64,000 nucleotides of DNA from Cryptomeria japonica (Eukaryota; Streptophyta; Pinopsida; Cupressales; Cupressaceae). Of the stretch, positions 18,305 to 28,919 are shown one piece after another (position 1 is the first letter of the stretch; every line of letters starts with the position of its first letter). The notes below the pieces were generated by a model, which did not search any database, was not told where the DNA came from, and was given only the letters and a program-made list of their open reading frames with translations. A program made the translations under genes and the position numbers. The stretch spans positions 557,343,136 to 557,407,135 of the forward strand of contig NC_081413.1 of assembly GCF_030272615.1 (NCBI RefSeq), in the 5' to 3' direction.

Positions 18305-20895
18305 TGGCGTAAACTGTCGAGGGGGCCCATCCCTCGATTGGAAGGGTTTGCGTTGTTGATTTTTTTGTTGGCCTTGTTGTTGATTATATTGTTGAGCATG
18401 TTGTTGATATTGCGGCTGTTGAGCATGCTGTTGATATTGCGGCTGTTGAGCATGCTGTTGATATTGTGGCTATTGAGTAACATTGCTCCTTGGTGCTTGA
18501 TTTTGTTCCATAGTTGACATGTTAGGAACACTCATTTTCTTGATTATGAATGGGGGTTGATTTGCATTCACCGCTCTCGCATCAACAACACCATCATTAG
18601 TGACATTCTTGTTCTTATGCCAAAATCTATTTCTGTCCCCTGAATAATTTGTGTTGTCATTATCTTTATTGAGCTTGATAATTCCTTTAGCTACAAGAGC
18701 CGTTTCAATGCTCATTCCTTTCTTAATGAGTTTCTCTATAGTACTAGGACTTTTCAATTTTAGCTCATACATCATTTCTGGGACCAAATTCTGGATAAAC
18801 AGATTCACTTGTTGTTCTTCAAGTATATCGAGAGAAGAACGACTATACAAGCTTCGCCAGCGTTGCAAGAAAGTCACTAATGGTTCACCTTGCTTTTGCT
18901 TGGTATTGCATAAATCTGACATAGTCACGTCACTGTCGAAATTAAACACGAAATGAGATAAAAACTTTTGAGCCAATTCTGACCAAGTCTTTATATTTCC
19001 TGGCAGATGTGAATACCAATCCATGGCTTGTCCCGTGAGACTTCATGCAAATAATCGCATTAAATATGTCTCTTCATAGCTCACTTCCATACATGCCACA
19101 AAAAATGCTTGAATATGATCTTTTGGATTGCCATTCCCTTTATATTTCTCAAAGTTAGGTGCCTCAAAATTCTTAGGGAATGGAGGCATGTATACACTCT
19201 TGTCAAATGGATTAGGACATAAATCTTGATCTGTATACAACTTCTTTGTTCCTTTAGTTTCTAATGCATCAACTTTTCGTTGCAAATTCTCAAGTTGTTG
19301 CGCAATTGTATCAGATTTTAGAGGTCCATCATTAATCCCAGTTGGTATTCTTTGTTGATATATCGCATTTTCGATCGGTTGTTGATACTCTACAATGGGC
19401 ATTTTTGGCGTTTCCGGCACATAAAGTTCTTGGTACATCTCTTGTTGTTGTGGTTGTGCTATGCCTTGATATTGACCTTGTTGTTGTGCTTCTTGGAGCC
19501 TAGGTTGATATTGCAATTGAGTAGGTTGTTGATATTGCATAGGCGCCACTTGCGGTTGTGAAGTAGGATAGCTTGTTTGCCTTGGCATATATTGTAGCAC
19601 ATGTTGGTGTTGAGGCTGACAAATAGGAATTTGTTGACTTTGTGCCAATTGTTGTCGTGGTGTATATCCCATCAATTGCAAAAAACTTTGTTTAGATGGT
19701 TTTCGTTGCTTCTCCTTAGGATGGGGTATGGCACTTGCATTAACTTGTTGTGTTGCTTGTCCAATCCATTGTGATGGTTGCAAGTTTGTGTTAACTTGTA
19801 ATGGTGCCGAAGGCGCTGCAATTTCTTGTCGAATGTGATATTGTTGTTGTTGCTCATCATTTGTTTGCACATTCGATTGTACCTTTTGTATATTATTCAA
19901 TCGTTGCAACAATTGTTGTTGGTACAAACCACTATCCGTAGCTCTTTGTGTCGCCATTATCGAAGGATCTGTCGCAATAGTGTTTGGCAAATATATTGAA
20001 TTTAATGGGACATAAGAACTTTTTTGCATCGTGGAATTGCTTTGGACATTATTGACATTAGGCATTCCAGTTGTGAAGCTTTCTTGTATCTTAGATGTTG
20101 ATCCAATTTTATGCATATTAGGAACTACTTCTTGTTGAGGGATATCTGTCAATATTTGCGTAGTCCTTGTTTGATCTTGTGTTGCAGGTGTTACATTGAA
20201 TAGTGGATTATTTATTGTCTCAAATGGTGACTTTTGAGGAATAGTCACTGTCAATGCCTTTGAAGCACGTTTACTCATTAAGGTAGGCTGAGTTTCAGGT
20301 TGCACATTTTCTTCAGTTGGATGTGGAGAGAAACTTAACAACTCACCACTTTGTTGTTTTTGCACATTGACTTGTTCGTTTGAAGAGGTCACATTACTCG
20401 TCATGTTAAGATATTTTTGTGGAAACATCTTAAAGACTTTACTCAAGAACTTATCCATCTTTTTTGTTATCTTTGGATTCTGAAGGAACATGTCAATATC
20501 ATCTGAATCATCGGAATCGGATGAAGAGTCTGGTTGGATATTTGAATTTGTTTCTTGGTGAATGCCTTGACCTAAACCAAATCCTTGTGAGAGAGTTGGT
20601 TCTTCATACAATGTTTGTATTTCCTGTTGCAAGCTGGGCTGGTTCCAATTGAAAGGTGCATTTCCTCTTGGAGTTGGTGGGACACTCCCTTGTCCTGGTT
20701 TCATAGGTACAAACACTGGTTCATATAATGGTGGTGGTCCAAGTTGAACCGTTCCATATGGTGGTAGAGATGTGTTTGATGAACCTTCAACTTGCACTGT
20801 TTGACTAGTTTGAAACTGCGAATTTGCTATGTTGTCCATGGGTTGATACATTGGTTCACTCATCTTCTTAGATCTTGATCTTGTCTCAACAGGCA
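18305..20895 (-). CDS. Gag of element A, long Gln-rich N-terminus, two premature stops
   Basis: The likely start is the ATG of MPVETRSRSKKM near 20895; an earlier in-frame ATG exists at 20986. About 520 residues of Gln/Pro/Ser-rich sequence follow, then the capsid-type domain (about 19180-18640) with FEKYKGNGNPKDHI and the WYSHLPGNIKTW and DLCNTKQKQGEPLVTFLQRW phrases typical of Retrotrans_gag. A TGA at 19043-19045 fits CGA to TGA. A TAG at 18470-18472 precedes a 27-bp tandem repeat coding QQPQYQQHA (three copies), and B has a TAA at the equivalent place. Gag forms the virus-like particle core. Confidence 0.8.
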
Positions 20896-22383
20896 TGTCA
20901 CTTATGCAATGTTTTTTTTTTTTGGAATTTTTCAAGGATAATATATGATATGCAACTAAATGCAAACTAAATAGATGAAAATGCAATCTTTGTTTTTGGT
21001 TGTTTTTGAAGATTTTGACAAACTTATGAATGCAAATCTAAAAGAGACCTTTAGGAAATTGAAATGATGTCTAGACCTCAAAGGACAAAAGGACTTAATT
21101 GACAAAGGACAAGATGATAATGTCTCCCCTATATTCTTGGATACTAAGCTAGGTTTGACGAAATGATATTGATGACAAAAGGACAAAAGATTTGATAAGG
21201 TCTAGACTTCTTAACAATGACTTAGGGTTTATCAAAGATTTGGATTACTCAAGTATGACAATGTCTCTTGTGTTTAAATCTTATGTTGGATCAATTTGTT
21301 TTGCTTTTTGAAATGGGATGCAATTCAACTTTTGACAAGCAAAGAATACAAGATATTACAAATTAGACTCAAGACAATCAATCTCATTTCCACATTTCTT
21401 ATGGTAGGCAAAGACATTAGGTACTTGAGAGGTAGACTCATTATGAGATTCAAGGAGAATACATAGATGCTTGACCCCACGGGCTCCCCTCCATGGCACT
21501 CACTTCTTAGGGCAGCCAAGCATCAGTCCCCATGGAAATCTCCCCATGGCGAACTTAGTATCTCTTCCAAGTATTTGAATTTGTCCTTCTCAAGCAACTA
21601 GAAGGGTTTTTGGCCTCTAAAAACAAGGTATGTAGTAAGGATTTCTGTTAAGCATTACTCCTTGATGTCACGCAAGCCTGATTGAGACATTAAGCCCATC
21701 AAGATACCAAACAAATGTATTCACGCAAGCGCGATTTAGACCAAGAGGCCCTACTTAGATGTTGATATGAGAAAGAGTTCAAGGGTCATCACTTCCCAAG
21801 TAACTGCAATTCCCACGTAACACTTCCTTCAAAGCTTTCGCTTATCGGGTATTTTTTTATAGTGAGTTAGAATGCCAAGGAACTCTAGCCGTACTCACTT
21901 TGGGTCATTCCCCTCTCATGATTATCACTTGCTTGCAAAAGCAAAGTGGTCGGGAAGGCAGGCCCTCTAAAGGAGACACACAATCAAAGACACGAGCATG
22001 GTATCGAAGATCTGGATTTCTGATCACCCTAAGAAGGATGAGAGCATACTCTCCTACTCCAATGTCACACTCAACAATCAAAGCACAAACATGTTCATTC
22101 CAACCTATTTAGAAATCACTAAGTGCCTAATTAAAAAACACAAACACAAAGTTTGGTTGTTTCTCCAAGGCAACCTGCAAAACCCGAGTTAGAGGTTTGA
22201 TTTGTTGTCTTTGACTATCGAATCTGCATAAAACCTGTTAGTAGTTTAGTTTGTAGTCTTTCCCATGCGTATGCCAAGATTCTGCATAGATAATTAGTAC
22301 CAAAATCCAAAGCACAGAAAACAAAATGCAAAAACACAACAAATTTCAAGTAAACACTGCATTTTTTTACCTCTGTTCTGGAC
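20896..22383 (-). other. 5' leader of element A
   Basis: Untranslated leader between gag and the GCGC array. No open frame with similarity was found. It includes a C/T-rich stretch at 21480-21900 whose counterpart in B lies near 55270-55560. Packaging and dimer signals would be expected here but none can be named. Confidence 0.5.
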
Positions 22384-22506
22384 TTTACACATGCGCAGAA
22401 CTCATGACACAAGCGCAGAATGTCTGACACAAGCGCAGAATGTGCCCTACACAAGCGCAGAATGCTCAACATAGGCGCAAGTTGTCTTACACAGGCACAG
22501 AAGTCT
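22384..22506. repeat. GCGC-motif array in the 5' leader of A
   Basis: Six direct units at 20-21 bp spacing on the + strand, four of them ACACAAGCGCAGAAT or one-base variants and two more diverged (ACATAGGCGCAAGTT, ACACAGGCACAGAAG). The inverted version of the same motif is in the PMD intron at 8752-8860. Confidence 0.8.
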
Positions 22507-22571
22507 CCAGAATACCCTGCACGGCCCTGTTTTTGGGTTTTTGACCTGCAAATCAACATCAAAGCACTTCA

Positions 22572-22620
22572 AAAACACAGTAAAGGGATTAGAAGGTTAG
22601 TTTTCACATCGGGTTCACCA
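22572..22620 (-). promoter_or_regulatory. Primer-binding site of A, extended tRNA-Trp match
   Basis: The + strand ends CACATCGGGTTCACCA, which equals the 3' end of plant tRNA-Trp(CCA) with one change. Upstream, GATTAGAAGGTT matches the anticodon-stem 3' strand and variable loop of the same tRNA, with about 6 nt missing in the T-arm. The CCA end is separated from the LTR by 5 nt (ATTAA). Usual primer sites are 12-18 nt, so the match to the 3' tRNA half is long. Confidence 0.75.
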
Positions 22621-22993
22621 ATTAATGTACGTTAGGAAATAGGAAATCATCACAAACAGATATATCAAAACACTAGACATTAGCTCAATCACAAATGCAT
22701 TCATTGCAATGATCTAATCCTAAACAACACTCAATAGAGACATGAAATAAAAGCATTCAAAAACGAAAGATTATGCAAACCATAGACATGACTTGAACGC
22801 TCCTTCATGCGGCTCCATTGTTCTTCTTTCCTCTTCAAATGGTTGGATTGTGGATCTCACCTACAAGTGCACACATACAATTGAAAGCAAGATGGATATT
22901 GGTTTGTTGATCAAGAGTACTAGAAGCATAGATTCAATAGCCTGATTACCAATTACCAATTACCAATTAGCCTTGATTGATGAAGATCATCCA

Positions 22994-23000
22994 ATTTATA
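22994..23000 (-). promoter_or_regulatory. TATA box of the A LTR (right copy, driving gag-pol)
   Basis: Sense-strand CTATAAATTGG. As this is the 5' LTR, this copy would drive the genomic RNA. Confidence 0.5.
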
Positions 23001-23649
23001 GAAGAATTGGATAGATGACAAGATTAGCATGATGCAATTCAAATGGAAATTGCAAATCAATTATGTCAATTATGACAAATTATGACAAATTATGCACTTT
23101 CTATGCACAATTTATTGATTGATAATTTATGACAAAATATGACACATTCTATGTCAAAATTGATTGATTGTCAATTATGACAAATTGAAATGTCATTCCC
23201 ATAGAATTAGGAGATGAAATAGGAGGGAAAAGAAATTAGAAATTAAGAAAATTAAAATTGATGAAAAATAGGAATTAGAAATTGATGGAAAAATAGGAAA
23301 TTAGGAACTAGAAGAAATTAGGTAAATTAATTAATAATTTGTCATTTATTAATTAATTTACAAGAGGAATAATAATTAGCCAATTAAATAAAGATTTAAT
23401 TGTAATGAGAAGACTTAGGATTAATAAATAATTTAGTGATCCTAGTGGGAGAAATGACAAACAAGGTTAAATGATTGAATCATGAAACCCTAGGAGATGA
23501 ATTAGCAATGCAAAAATGACAATTAGGTCGTGATTGAAGATAATTAATGTCATGATTTTGAATTGATAAATGACCAATGCGATAAATGATTTGATTGAGA
23601 AATGAGCCAATTGACGAGGAACAATGACAAATTGATCCAAATTGACATA

Positions 23650-24030
23650 ATTGAGACAGACAACGATCGATGACAAATCGGTCGCAAAATGACAAGATTG
23701 ACAAAAGGACAAGAATCGATGACAAATAGATTGCAAAACGACAAGATTGAAAACAACCACGATTGATGACAAATCGGTCGCAAAATGACAAAATCAAACA
23801 TGACAACGATCGATGACAAATCGATCATAAAATGACAAGATTGATAAACCGATCGCCAAATGATAAGATTGAAAAGAGGACAAAACCCTAATTAGGATTG
23901 ACGATGTCCAAAATGATAAGATTGATGATAAGATTGATAAGAGAGCAACGATTGATGACAAATCGATCGCAAAATGACAGGAGGACAAAACCCTAATTAG
24001 GATTGACGATGTCCAAAATGATAACAAATT
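23650..24030 (-). repeat. U3 tandem repeats in the right A LTR
   Basis: Same array as at 7600-7985, with about ten single-base differences between the two copies. This copy keeps more CpG-containing units (GATCGATGACAAATCGATC), consistent with transitions having accumulated in the left copy. Confidence 0.6.
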
Positions 24031-24275
24031 AGCACGCACATTGATGCAACAAGATAAGATCGATCAAAATCATGACTGGATAGTGTTGTCGACAAGACCA
24101 AATTCGAATACGAGATGAATGAAGAATGTAGAAGAATGACTCGATGCTCGCAAATGATAAAAACCAAGTGCGTGACATAGGAGAAATGTTAATGCGACGC
24201 GAAAACCTAAAATGAGGCAATGCGCAAATGTTAAAGTATGATTCCACAAGCGTTGACCATTTTTAGGTGTCTACA

Positions 24276-24280
24276 CAAAG
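24276..24280. repeat. Target site duplication of element A, right copy
   Basis: CAAAG, matching 6575-6579. Confidence 0.95.
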
Positions 24281-24462
24281 TATGAAGGTTAAAGGAGAAG
24301 ATGCATCTGGTAGAGCAAAAGGGGGAAAAAGTATCAGTGCCCGGTAGACACAAGGAGAAGAGAAACCCTGTCAGTGCCCATTACCATTATTGTCAAAGGG
24401 GGAGAAAGTTATGTAATATCTTGGATACTACATGTGTTGACATCAATGCCAAAGGGGGAGAT
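24281..24462 (+). other. 3' internal end of Sirevirus-like element F with multiple polypurine tracts
   Basis: Three purine tracts, AAAAGGGGGAAAAAG (about 24318), CAAAGGGGGAGAAAG (about 24396) and CCAAAGGGGGAGAT (about 24449), the last abutting the LTR. Several polypurine tracts before the 3' LTR are a known trait of Sireviruses. The remaining internal part of F lies left of element A and off the window. Confidence 0.65.
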
Positions 24463-26722
24463 TGTTGGCATTGTGTTGTTATTGATGTCAATCGATACAA
24501 CAGATTACCAATATAGATGTCACCGATATTGCATGTTATCGGTAGAGCAGGATAACCGATATGGAAGAATAGTTAACATGTTGTCTTTGATGTCGACCAG
24601 CCTTGCGATGTCATTGATGATCTCTGGTACACAAGTCAGTGTGGGCTTGTGTTAAAGACAATTATTGGAGATTAGCCTAGTATGATGTATTCTGCAAGAA
24701 TGCAAGGTTGTTGGTTGTTGATTGCGATGAAGAGTGGGAATGTTTCTAAGGATCATGTATCAACACTGAAGGTGAAGTATGTGGAGGCCACCGGTATGTT
24801 GTTGAATGTGTGGATGTGAAACAACATGACTCCCACTAGATAAAGATGCAGTCATGAGATGAAGAAGATATCACAAAAAGAAGAGAAGGCTGACAGAGAG
24901 TGTGCTCAATAGGATTATATGTAGTTGTTTGAAGACATGCCTACTCAAATAGGGAAGCCATATTGATAAAAATGTCATAAGAAGATTACAAGGATCCTCT
25001 CCCATCGGTAAGTGGAGCTTATCTCCTATTATACATGGGATGCATCATAGTTCTCTAAGATAGGACAAAAAAGTAGAAGGCAAACGATTGAAGGCTCACA
25101 CCGATTTAACCAGTGAAATACTAAGTTGTCTTAGGTGCATGAGATCAGGGATGCGTACCGGATTTGCAGGGGCAGACATAATGAGTTGTTGGTACAAAGA
25201 TTGAAGGATATATTTGTCACCTTCATAAACCGGTTGAGATGGTGTCTAGTTTGATGAAGAAGAAGACAAGGTTGAGCAACTGCAGATAGAGAGTGCAACC
25301 GGTATGCAAATGCCTCAGATGGAAGTAGTTGAAGATTGATGACATGGTGTCACCAAGGTGGTTATCAATAAGTATGTTCACCGATAAATTTGACAAAGTG
25401 ACAAGTGAAGAGCTCTTGTCTGATGAAGATAGGCATGATGTGGATTGGCATGTCTGGTGATCAGTTAATGTGTTCCACCAATAGAGAAACAAAGTGTAGA
25501 CTTGAAGGTTGACCAGTTAGGGTATAACTGATAGGGTTTGTGAACCGGTAGATGAACCTAGTTATGGGGTTGGTCAGTGATCCTATCTAAACCAACATAG
25601 ATGCCACATGGAGTTGAAGTGGCAAGATTGCATGCACAGGTCGACATGGTGTGTCGGTGAAGTGTCTGTCAGTGAGGAAGATAGTGGTAGGTCATCATTT
25701 ATGTCGATTGCGTGATTCATGGGATGTGTAGCAGAGGTTTGCGGCTCGAGATCAAATGAACAACTAAGATCCATGATAGATTGATTGAGTAGATCGAAGT
25801 AGGTGAAGGAAATCGCCAAACTATTCTTGGTGATTGACCAAGAGATCAGCCGATAGATTAAATGCAGATTGCTAAGTATAGAAGGTATGTTCTGGAAGGC
25901 ATGACAATAGCGGTGCTGATTGATGAGTTGTAGTTCATCAATCAAGGAGAGTAGATCTAATGATATTCGACTGAATTTGGTTTGCCTCAAGGATGATGAA
26001 GAAACCCTAGCGCGCTAGAGGTTTGAATGTCATTTTGATGGGAAGGTATAGTATAAACATGCAGATTGAAGACCAGATCTGGGTTGTTGTTGCATGAGAG
26101 AGTGAAGTGGTGAAGAGTGCGTGTTTGAAGAGATTCGGTAGGCAGGAAATTGAGCAGAGATAAACCGATAAGCAGAGGAACTAGCAAAAAGAGTTTGGTC
26201 TAACAACGGATCCGAAAAGCTGAGTTAGAACCAGAGTGTAAGCAGGAGTAGGTGAAGGAAAGGAGAGAGAGAGAGAGAGAGAGGAGATGACTGAAAACCG
26301 ATAGAAAGTAGAATAGAGGGTAACCGATAGAGAGATTATTTTCAGTGGTTGCAAGACTCACTTGTAACCGGACTACTACTTTTGTATTTGATAATGTTCA
26401 TTGTAGATCACTGAGCTGGTGCCCTAAATCAGGGGTTGGTTCCCTAAACATTGTAATCAAGTTTTCATTGAGAGTCTGGATTGGAGAAGTAGACTCCAAC
26501 AACATTTCTCACTGAGGTTTTTCTCATCTTGGGTTTTCCTTGTAGAACCACTGTTATGTGATGTGCCCCTTTTGTGTGGTTGCATTGTGTAATCTCTCTT
26601 TATCCTACCGACAGGTTAACTTAGCTTTATATTGTTAACTGATAATAATTCTTAGTGTTAAAAGGGTAGAAAGTGGAAACCACTGATTCACCCCCCCTCT
26701 CAATGGCATCTTGTGTCCAACA
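24463..26722 (+). repeat. 3' LTR of Sirevirus-like copia element F
   Basis: It begins TGTTGGCATT directly after the polypurine tract and ends CACCCCCCCTCTC...TCCAACA, both typical of Sirevirus LTRs. Length is about 2260 bp. It contains a (GA)n microsatellite at about 26260-26284. The 5' partner and the left target duplication are outside the window. Small - strand frames inside are not considered genes. Confidence 0.8.
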
Positions 26723-27052
26723 AATTCATCATTTAGATTCTCGTTGCACTTCTTCACAACATTTGGGGTTTTCTCTTTTCAGTTAGGCCATTTTGTTTGA
26801 TCCTTAGAAGTTTTCAGATGTGGTATGTATTCCTGAGTGGGATATGGCTATGAATGATGAAGAATCACACTTGGGATCTTGTTCCTCTTTCTAAGGGAAG
26901 AAAGTTGGTACAATGCAACTAGTGTATCATACCAAGTATGTTGCAAATAGTTCTATCGATAAGTATAAGGATTGTTTTATTGCTAAGGGGTTTTCATAGG
27001 TTGAGGGCCTTGATAATTTTGAGATTTTTGCTTTTGTTGCAAAGATGGATTA
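26723..27052 (+). pseudogene. Element H copia pol, left piece (start of RT)
   Basis: Conceptual reading in several frames gives copia RT phrases: MMKNHTWDLVPL, then KYKDCFIAKGFS and FEIFAFVAKMD, where the element B insertion cuts it. The text continues at 59237 with SIHLVLSLIASQGLSVYQMDVKKAF. It is badly frameshifted. It abuts the LTR of F, so F probably also inserted into H. Confidence 0.75.
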
Positions 27053-28503
27053 TGATGCACGCTAAAAAGGACACAAGAGACACACAAGTTCAAACATTTA
27101 GCATGTTATTAACAATCAAATATGAAACACAAATGAACCTATGATCCTAAACATGCATATCAAGAGAGATATAAAACATACAATGAGAACACATGCAAAA
27201 ACGGAAAGGGGAGAGAAAACTCCCCAAGATGCTCCTCACAATGCTCATAGTTGCTTCTCCCTTGTTCCTCTCCTCTCCAAGTTTCACATGAGTGTAGCCC
27301 TCAACTTTTTGCACTAGCTATGAAGATTCAAGATTATGAAATGAAAATAACTACTTATGCAAGTGTAAACAAGCTAATATGAGAAAGCACCTTAATTATT
27401 CTATATTAATTTTAGCCAAAATAACAAAGAAAATGCTTCGAAATGCTCTCTCAAAATTACTATAAGTTTTGATGCATACAATATTTTTGGATCCTTTTGG
27501 AGAAGGAATGAGATCTATTTATAGGAAAAATAGAGAAATGGATGGTTGAGATTGAGTAATCTCAACAAGGGCCAGGATTGATGGGTTTGTGATCCATGTG
27601 ATGGCTTTCAACCCAATCCCATGATGACAAATGTCAACATAAGATGGCTTGAGAGGAGAGGGAAGAAGCATTAAATGCTTGAGATGTCATGAGGGTTACG
27701 CTAGGAGGGTTTGGTTAGGCTTGAGTTAATGGATAAAGCTTTTATCCAAGGGTAATGCTTTTATCTAATGGACAAACTCTTGTGCAAGAGTTAGTGGAGA
27801 TAACCATGGTCAAAGCAATAAATACTTGAAGAGACGCATGAGTTAGATGGGGTTAAGTTAGAGGGAAAGTCTCTAACCATGTGGGTGAGTTGAGTTAACC
27901 ATTAATGGTTATGTAAGAGCCATAAGTGGTTTGAAAGACTTGTAGGGTTAATTTGTTAAAAACATATAGCTTTTAATGCATTTCAATGACTTTGAGGCTT
28001 TGAGAAGTGACTTCAAGATGCTTAGGAATGTGACAATATTTAGGAGATGGATTAGGCTAATTAGAAGGTGTTAGAAGAGTCTAGAAGGTGGTTAGAAGAG
28101 ACTAGAAGGGGATTTAGGATGCAAGTGAGTTTGGTGGGTGAGAGAAAATAGGATTTTAATTAAATTAAAACTCATTTATATCAACTAAAATATGTGCAAC
28201 TTGCATTTGTAGGAGAATGCAAGTGGGAGGGTAGTTTAGGGATTTAAAATAAATATTTATTTATTTATTTAAAGGAGGAAAGGGGTTAAGTTAAATAAAT
28301 ATGTTTTATTCATTTAATTGATTGTTTAGAGTGTGGCTTAATGAATTAATTTAAATAAATTGAATAATTTATTTAGTTAATAGAAGAAGAGGTTGAGGAT
28401 GAACTAATTAAATATTAATTTAATTAACTGATGATTGATGGTTAATTAATCAAATAAATATTAAATATTCATTTAATTAAGTGGATAGATTCATATGTCT
28501 ATA
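27053..28503 (-). repeat. Element B, 3' LTR (left)
   Basis: 1451 bp, homologous along its length to 56614-59236 once E is removed. Sense-strand TATA box CCTATAAATAG at + 27515-27525, also present in the right LTR at 58228-58239. The sense start is TATAGACA where A has TGTAGACA. Confidence 0.9.
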
Positions 28504-28516
28504 TTTGCCCCTCTTT
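28504..28516 (-). promoter_or_regulatory. Polypurine tract of element B
   Basis: Sense strand AAAGAGGGGCAAA abutting the 3' LTR, identical to G and A. Confidence 0.9.
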
Positions 28517-28814
28517 GAGACGGTGTTGTTTATTGCATTATTTCAAAGAAAGAAAGATAGGTGTGAAAAAATATGCCCCATAAATTTTAATTTAGTGGGT
28601 GGTATGCCCCCTCAAGAGATGGGCCGAAAAATCTCAAAAAATCAGGCGATCTCTCGAAAAAGAGAAAGAAGTGGAAGGGAGGTAAAATAGAAGAATTTAG
28701 AAATAATGGTGAAAGACTTAAAGAAAACAGGGGTAAAATGGAGAAATAAGAGGCTTGGGAAGTTCACAGGGACCACGGTGGTGAGCAGAGTGAATTAGGG
28801 TTAGGGCTAGGGGG

Positions 28815-28855
28815 TATATATGGAGGGGAAGGGGTAAAAACTGACTCATTTGCAC
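28815..28855 (+). promoter_or_regulatory. Core promoter of the antisense PMD gene in B
   Basis: TATATATGG at 28815 and CTCATTTGCAC at 28845-28855, with the same spacing and the same 11-bp start-site motif as in A (8503-8542). The exon 1 ATG is at 28920. Confidence 0.7.
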
Positions 28856-28919
28856 CTATCTCCCTGGCAGTTTGGAGCTCTGATAGTGACCTTTGGAGAA
28901 GGAGTGAGCAACAATCATC

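Larger units (their letters stand above)
6580..24275 (-). mobile_element. Element A: complete Tat-lineage Ty3/gypsy retrotransposon with antisense PMD gene
   Basis: The element is 17,696 bp with LTRs of 1648 bp (left, 3') and 1650 bp (right, 5'), TG...CA ends and a 5-bp CAAAG target duplication. On the - strand the order is gag, protease with G-patch, RT, RNase H, a second archaeal-type RNase H, and integrase; the dual RNase H is the hallmark of the Tat lineage. A tRNA-Trp type primer-binding site lies beside the 5' LTR and a polypurine tract beside the 3' LTR. An antisense PMD gene lies between pol and the 3' LTR. The LTRs differ at about 18 places by eye, nearly all transitions. It inserted into element F. 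Confidence 0.95.
22626..24275 (-). repeat. Element A, 5' LTR (right)
   Basis: 1650 bp, nearly identical to the left LTR. The TATA box on the sense strand is at 22994-23000 and the U3 tandem repeats are at about 23650-24030. The terminal TACA is followed by the target duplication CAAAG. Confidence 0.95.

Noticed and set aside
22384-22506. CRISPR-like array (short direct repeats at about 20-bp spacing)
   Set aside because: The window is eukaryotic retrotransposon DNA, there are no true spacers between units, and the same motif is at the other end of the element.
24301-24655. Two small + strand ORFs at the F LTR border
   Set aside because: They cross from internal sequence into the LTR and contain the polypurine tracts; no domain.
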